Assembly: GCA_965199705.1 (NCBI GenBank)
Contig: OZ241359.1
Span: 248,001 to 312,000 of the forward strand
Length of the DNA: 64,000 nucleotides
Direction: 5' to 3'
Origin: Azophilus sp965199705
GTDB lineage: Bacteria; Pseudomonadota; Gammaproteobacteria; Pseudomonadales; Azotimanducaceae
Below the pieces are notes generated by a model that saw only the letters and a list, made by a program, of their open reading frames with translations, searched no databases and was not told the origin of the DNA. Positions 59,796-64,000 of the stretch are shown here, piece by piece (positions within the stretch are counted from its first letter, which is position 1; each line of letters begins with the position of its first letter). A program made the position numbers and the translations under genes.

Positions 59796-62700
59796 TCAAG
59801 CGATTTGATAGTAAAGCGCGCGATGATCCGAAGTGCGCACAAGGCAGCGATCCAGCACCTCGATCCAGGGGCTTCTGCGCGCTGGTTCGCCGTTGATTTC
59901 AGACACCTGCACACGCCCCTTCACAGCGCACAGATGGCGAATCGGCGCAATCACTGCGTCTGCGTTCGGACCTTCCGGCGGCAGCAGGAAGCGCAGCCGG
60001 TCACCCCGATTCTCCACCACCAGCGCCAGCTCGCCCTGGGCAAAACTCAGATAGTTGCCGGCCCGACGCGCTGGCAATTCCGGCCATTCCAGGCCAAGAC
60101 CGCAAGGCGCCGCGGGATCCAGCGCCGACATCCAGAAGGTCTGCGGCGCTGTCGGCGCCGAACGCTCGCCCAGCAGGCAGGGGAGCGCCCTCGGCAACAG
60201 GAACTGGGGGCCGGAAAGGCCTTCAAAGAAGCGTCCGACCAGCACTTCGCCTGCCAACTCCATGACCCGCAAGGCTCGAAAGAGCGGCTGCCACCGGCTC
60301 TCGCGATTCACGATCTCCCGACACAAGACCCCGTAGCGCGCCAGCAGGCGCCGGGCCAGCGCCTTGTCGGCTTCCAACCGCGCCATGGGCGACTCCGGCA
60401 AACGCTTCTCGGGCAAGAGACGCCAGTGCCCCGGCCAACCAGCCGCCACTCTGCGAACCCGCTGACGCCGGGGCAAGCGCTCTTGTGCCAGCCGATAGCC
60501 GCTTTGCAGCCCCAGACGCAGCGCCTGAAAATCCGCTGCCGTCAGGCGCCCGGACCAGACTGCCTGCCACCAGAGGTCATTGAAGTCGGCATCGACCGCT
60601 GCCGCCAGCCTTGCAGACCGGGCGCGGTCACGAATCCGGTGATACCCGTAGCCAGCTTCCGGATCCACGAACAAGCGCGCCAGCGCCGCCGTCTCGTCCG
60701 TGGCTTCCATCGTCGGCGCATGTTCATCAAGGTCCATCTCGTGGCAGACCGTGATCCGCTCCTTGCCGCAACCCACCCAGGCCAGGGGCGCCGAAACTGC
60801 CAGAGCATCCAGCTTGTGCCCGGCAAAGTTTGCAAGACGGGAAGCCATGAAGTCTTGCAGCCAGCACTCCACTGGCGCCGGATAGCCCGCGAGCGCGTCC
60901 AGGACGGCGCTTGCGCCGGCGTCTGTCCAGGTTTCTCCGAAGCGCGTCCAGGCGGCGAGAAAGCCGGGCAGCGCCTGCGCTGGCCGAGCGGCCATCCGCG
61001 GCCGTCGCCCGGCGCGTTGCATACGCAACAGGATTTCCAGATTGGTCCGGTCGCAATAGTGCGTCGCCTCGGTTCCTGCCACGAGCGGCCCGCTGACAAA
61101 GGCGTCCGAGTCGTTCAGAAGATCGTCCAGCGCTGTCGCCCTGTCGCCCAGTGGCGGTAGAAGCGCCTTGATCTGCGCTTCCGTGCGCGGGCCGTAGAAC
61201 GAAAGCACTTCGCGCAGGAAATCGGCAAGTCCTCGCTGGTCCGGCACTTCCGGCGGCGCCTCGGCCAGGATCAGGTTGGCGCAGAGTCCGCTGGCAATCA
61301 GACCTGATGCGCTTTCCGGATGGGCCACCCAACCGGTCTGTGTGCTCCCGCCCTGCATTTCAGACCCCTGGCTGGCGGCCCGGAGGCTGAAGTACATCAC
61401 CTGCGCATCACCTGCTTCCTGAGGCCACTCGCCGGCCGGGATCAGCACCCTTTCCCTCGCCCACTCTCGCCATTCATCGGGGCCGGCTGGCGCATAGCCG
61501 GGTGATCGCCTCTGCCGCTTGGCCTCGAACAACTCAATGACCGCCGGTTCGATGCGTGGTCGGAGGCTCGCATCGGCCACCGCCTGTTCAATCAGATCAT
61601 CGGCCAGTGTGCTGGCGTCCGACTGCTCTGGCTTGTCGTCGGCGTACATGTAGCGGCTGATCTGGTTGAAGGCGAGTTGGCTGGCAAAGGGGCTCGGGAT
61701 TTTGGTGACGGCAAGGGACCAGGCAATGGCGCCTGACCTCAGGTCTTCAAGCCTTGCCTTCAGCGCCGGCAGATCAAACTCGTCCACCAGGCAGGTGCGC
61801 CAGGTTTCCAGAAGAACGGGAAAGTCCCGAAACCCCTTGATCGCGGTCATGAGCTTCTTTGCTTGCAATCGACTCATCCAGAGCGGCAACCGCTGATTGA
61901 ACCTCTGCTTCGTCAAAAGAAGGGAGCGGCCAGCACATTCGCGAAAACGGGCGCCGAAGAAGGCCGATCCTTCCAGCGCGGAGCGCAGCAGGCTATCCAG
62001 GTTGTCTGCTGTCACCAATTCAAGCAGCTGCTCCGGGGCAACCGGATCCCGCCACTGTATCGCGATGGCGTCATTCTCCGCATGAATTTCCGGCGCGGTC
62101 CCGAAGGCGCGCTTCCAGGCAGCGGCCAGGGCGATTGCAAACGGTCGATTCAGGCGCCCGCCCCAGAATGTGTGCAGAATCAGTTGTCTCGGCGAATCCG
62201 GCCCGACATGACCGCCCGGCCCTGCCTGCACCCACTCGATCAACAGATGCCGACTGTGTGGCAGCGCTGTGCCGGTATGCTGCCGTTGTCGTTCAAGCCA
62301 GGCGCACAGGGCTTCTGCGGCATCCGCAGACAGGCAGCCGCGTCGCTGAAGCATGGCCTTGGTGGCGCCCGCCCGGCCCGCCGCCAGCGTCTCCTCCGCG
62401 GTCTGAAGCAGATCGGCAATCCTTCGGGAGAAGTGCACGCTGCGATTCTGCGCTTCGTTGCGCCAGAAGGGTGGCGCCGTGACCGGGGACGGCGCTGGGC
62501 GCACCAGCACGGCACTGTGCGTGATCTCCAGGATCTGCCAGTTCTGGGCGCCGAGCGTGAACACCTGCCCTGTGCGGGCTTCCCACACAAACTCTTCATC
62601 GAGCTCGCCGACCAGGCTGCCGGCGCTTTCGGATTCACCGGCCTGCCGTATCTGGTAGTAGCCCCGATCCGGAATCACCCCGCCGCCTCTGTAATAGGCG

Positions 62701-64000
62701 AGAAGCGCCCCGCGCCGGGAGCGCACTTCATCCCGGATGCGGTCATAATCGATCCGCGGCTGCACCTCGCGCACCCTGGCGCCAGCGTAGCGCCCGGCCA
62801 GGAATTCCAGCACCATGTCGAACTGCTCGCGCGGCAGGTGTCGAAACGGCATCGCCTTTCGGATCAAGCCGAAAATTTCGTCGGTTGGCCAGGCTTCATC
62901 AGCACAGATCGAGATGATCGCCTGGCAGAGCACGTCCAGTGGATTCTCCAAGGGCTTGCGCGGCTCTATGTCACGCTCGGCAACGGCCTCCGCCAATGCC
63001 GCAGCCGCCAGCAGATCCTGGGCATGAGTCGCCATCAGAACACCGTGACTCTCTTCACCCACCGCATGGCCGGCGCGGCCGATGCGCTGCAGGGCAGAAT
63101 CGATCGACGGCGGCGTCTGCACCAGAACCACCTGATCGAGATGGCCAATGTCGATGCCCATTTCCAGAGAGCTGGTGGCGACGATGGCCTTGAGCTCGCC
63201 AGCCTTGAGGCGCTGCTCCACTTCCAGCCGGATGTCTCTGGCCAGAGAGCCGTGGTGCGCATAGGCCAGAGGCGCTGCGTCGGAGGGATTGACAAGGCGA
63301 GCAATCCGCTCGGCCAACTGCCGGCTGTTGGTAAACAGCAGGGTACCCTGCCGGGATTCGATCAACTCCCGAAAGTCATCGGCCAGACGCTCCCATACGC
63401 TTGTGCCAGGTTCAGACTGCTCGGTATCAAAGCGCGGAAACTGAACCTCAAGTGACACCTTCTTCGCGCCCGGCGCCTGACCCTTGCGATCACCATCAAC
63501 GATCTCGACGGCTCTCGGCTCGCCGGTTGCATCATGGCCGCCGATGAATCGCGCCACGGTGGCGAGGGGCCGCACCGTCGCCGACAGAGCGATGCGCTGG
63601 AACTCGCCGGCTATGCGCGACAGACGCTCGACCGACAACATCAACGCCGCGCCCCGGCGGTTATCCACCAGCGCGTGAATCTCATCGAGAATCACGGTTT
63701 CCACGGCAGACAACATCAGGCGGCCGCGGGCCGTGGTCAGCAACAGCATCAGGCTCTCGGGCGTTGTCAACAGAATGTCCGGCGGGTTGCGCAACATCCG
63801 CTGACGCTCGTTTGCCGGTGTATCGCCAGAGCGTACGCCGGCGCGCAAGGCCGGAAAGCCGTAGCCGGCCTGCAGTTCCGCCAACGGCTGCTCAAGATTT
63901 CGTTGAATGTCGTTGTTGAGCGCCTTCAGCGGCGAGACATAGAGCACGCGCGTCTGACCCGGCTGCCATTCGCCGCGCACAAAGCGGTCGAGCGACCAGA
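59796..64000 (-). CDS. lhr: Large helicase-related protein Lhr (partial, 5' end beyond window)
   Basis: At least 1401 codons of a long superfamily 2 DNA helicase. The frame stays open to the window edge (W-S-L-D-R-F before VRGEWQPGQTRV), so the N-terminus with Walker A lies outside. Visible motifs: LYVSPLKALNNDI, TTPESLMLLL, DEIHALVDNRRG (motif II), SATVRPLATVARFIGG (III), FTNSRQLAERIARL and the RIGRAGHAV motif VI. After these comes the Lhr-type winged-helix and long C-terminal domain (beyond residue ~500). Bacterial Lhr has been linked to DNA repair and some homologues to uracil-DNA or RNA processing. It is of the long form, about 1400-1550 aa in total. Confidence 0.93.
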   Translation of the reverse strand, partial: WSLDRFVRGEWQPGQTRVLYVSPLKALNNDIQRNLEQPLAELQAGYGFPALRAGVRSGDTPANERQRMLRNPPDILLTTPESLMLLLTTARGRLMLSAVETVILDEIHALVDNRRGAALMLSVERLSRIAGEFQRIALSATVRPLATVARFIGGHDATGEPRAVEIVDGDRKGQAPGAKKVSLEVQFPRFDTEQSEPGTSVWERLADDFRELIESRQGTLLFTNSRQLAERIARLVNPSDAAPLAYAHHGSLARDIRLEVEQRLKAGELKAIVATSSLEMGIDIGHLDQVVLVQTPPSIDSALQRIGRAGHAVGEESHGVLMATHAQDLLAAAALAEAVAERDIEPRKPLENPLDVLCQAIISICADEAWPTDEIFGLIRKAMPFRHLPREQFDMVLEFLAGRYAGARVREVQPRIDYDRIRDEVRSRRGALLAYYRGGGVIPDRGYYQIRQAGESESAGSLVGELDEEFVWEARTGQVFTLGAQNWQILEITHSAVLVRPAPSPVTAPPFWRNEAQNRSVHFSRRIADLLQTAEETLAAGRAGATKAMLQRRGCLSADAAEALCAWLERQRQHTGTALPHSRHLLIEWVQAGPGGHVGPDSPRQLILHTFWGGRLNRPFAIALAAAWKRAFGTAPEIHAENDAIAIQWRDPVAPEQLLELVTADNLDSLLRSALEGSAFFGARFRECAGRSLLLTKQRFNQRLPLWMSRLQAKKLMTAIKGFRDFPVLLETWRTCLVDEFDLPALKARLEDLRSGAIAWSLAVTKIPSPFASQLAFNQISRYMYADDKPEQSDASTLADDLIEQAVADASLRPRIEPAVIELFEAKRQRRSPGYAPAGPDEWREWARERVLIPAGEWPQEAGDAQVMYFSLRAASQGSEMQGGSTQTGWVAHPESASGLIASGLCANLILAEAPPEVPDQRGLADFLREVLSFYGPRTEAQIKALLPPLGDRATALDDLLNDSDAFVSGPLVAGTEATHYCDRTNLEILLRMQRAGRRPRMAARPAQALPGFLAAWTRFGETWTDAGASAVLDALAGYPAPVECWLQDFMASRLANFAGHKLDALAVSAPLAWVGCGKERITVCHEMDLDEHAPTMEATDETAALARLFVDPEAGYGYHRIRDRARSARLAAAVDADFNDLWWQAVWSGRLTAADFQALRLGLQSGYRLAQERLPRRQRVRRVAAGWPGHWRLLPEKRLPESPMARLEADKALARRLLARYGVLCREIVNRESRWQPLFRALRVMELAGEVLVGRFFEGLSGPQFLLPRALPCLLGERSAPTAPQTFWMSALDPAAPCGLGLEWPELPARRAGNYLSFAQGELALVVENRGDRLRFLLPPEGPNADAVIAPIRHLCAVKGRVQVSEINGEPARRSPWIEVLDRCLVRTSDHRALYYQIA

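Noticed and set aside
61863..63455. 530-codon open frame on the plus strand opposite lhr
   Set aside because: Antisense to conserved helicase domains.

Overview
The window is GC-rich, densely coded bacterial chromosome. Gene content points to a gammaproteobacterium, probably a free-living aerobic heterotroph: the mrcA / pilMNOQ divergent pair, homodimeric-type aceE followed by aceF, gluQ, yajQ, ampD, ampG and lhr are all typical of that class. No phage structural genes, transposases, rRNA or CRISPR arrays were seen. One tRNA, tRNA-Thr(CGU), is present. Species-level identity cannot be read from the sequence alone.

Layout. 1-9 kb: uvrD, gluQ, an NtrC-type regulator with a degenerate receiver, a thiol dioxygenase divergent from an Lrp regulator, glutaryl-CoA dehydrogenase, and an AAA/DUF4143 ATPase behind a perfect palindrome. 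9-17 kb: alanine racemase, cobQ, an Lrp regulator divergent from alanine dehydrogenase, a class III aminotransferase, rpmE and a periplasmic M48 protease. 17-23 kb: PBP1A divergent from pilM-N-O-Q, where pilQ carries a PilP-like domain and no separate pilP exists. 23-27 kb: a two-subunit Rieske oxygenase divergent from a cytochrome P450. 27-35 kb: tRNA-Thr, nadC, ampD, aceEF, yajQ, an alkyltransferase-like gene and ampG. 35-37 kb: groESL behind a CIRCE operator and closed by a terminator.

37.3-44.5 kb is an accessory island: a type III restriction-modification pair (mod, res), a C5 cytosine methyltransferase and a GHKL ATPase with a C-terminal PD-(D/E)XK-like nuclease module. All four genes overlap or nearly abut, so they look like one operon. 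A 12-bp direct repeat (37250 and 44707) brackets it, and a 3' scrap of an ABC exporter gene lies at the right edge. This is the best candidate for a little-described defence system in the window.

44.8-57.4 kb is mostly acyl-CoA metabolism: a PuuD-like membrane protein with an acidic repeat tail, a coiled-coil membrane protein, two APH-fold kinases flanking an acyl-CoA ligase, an ammonium transporter, and a leucine-degradation (liu) operon of enoyl-CoA hydratase, isovaleryl-CoA dehydrogenase and both methylcrotonyl-CoA carboxylase subunits. 57.4-59.7 kb is a two-gene operon for sulfolipid synthesis (GT4 glycosyltransferase plus SqdB). The window ends inside lhr.

Across the chromosomal part, but not within the four island genes, about a dozen copies of a ~35-40 bp element recur at gene junctions. 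They share a loop close to CTGGCGCAATATCC, in several copies flanked by complementary arms whose sequence differs between copies. Some copies supply the stop or start codons of the adjoining genes. This family is the second main unexplained signal.
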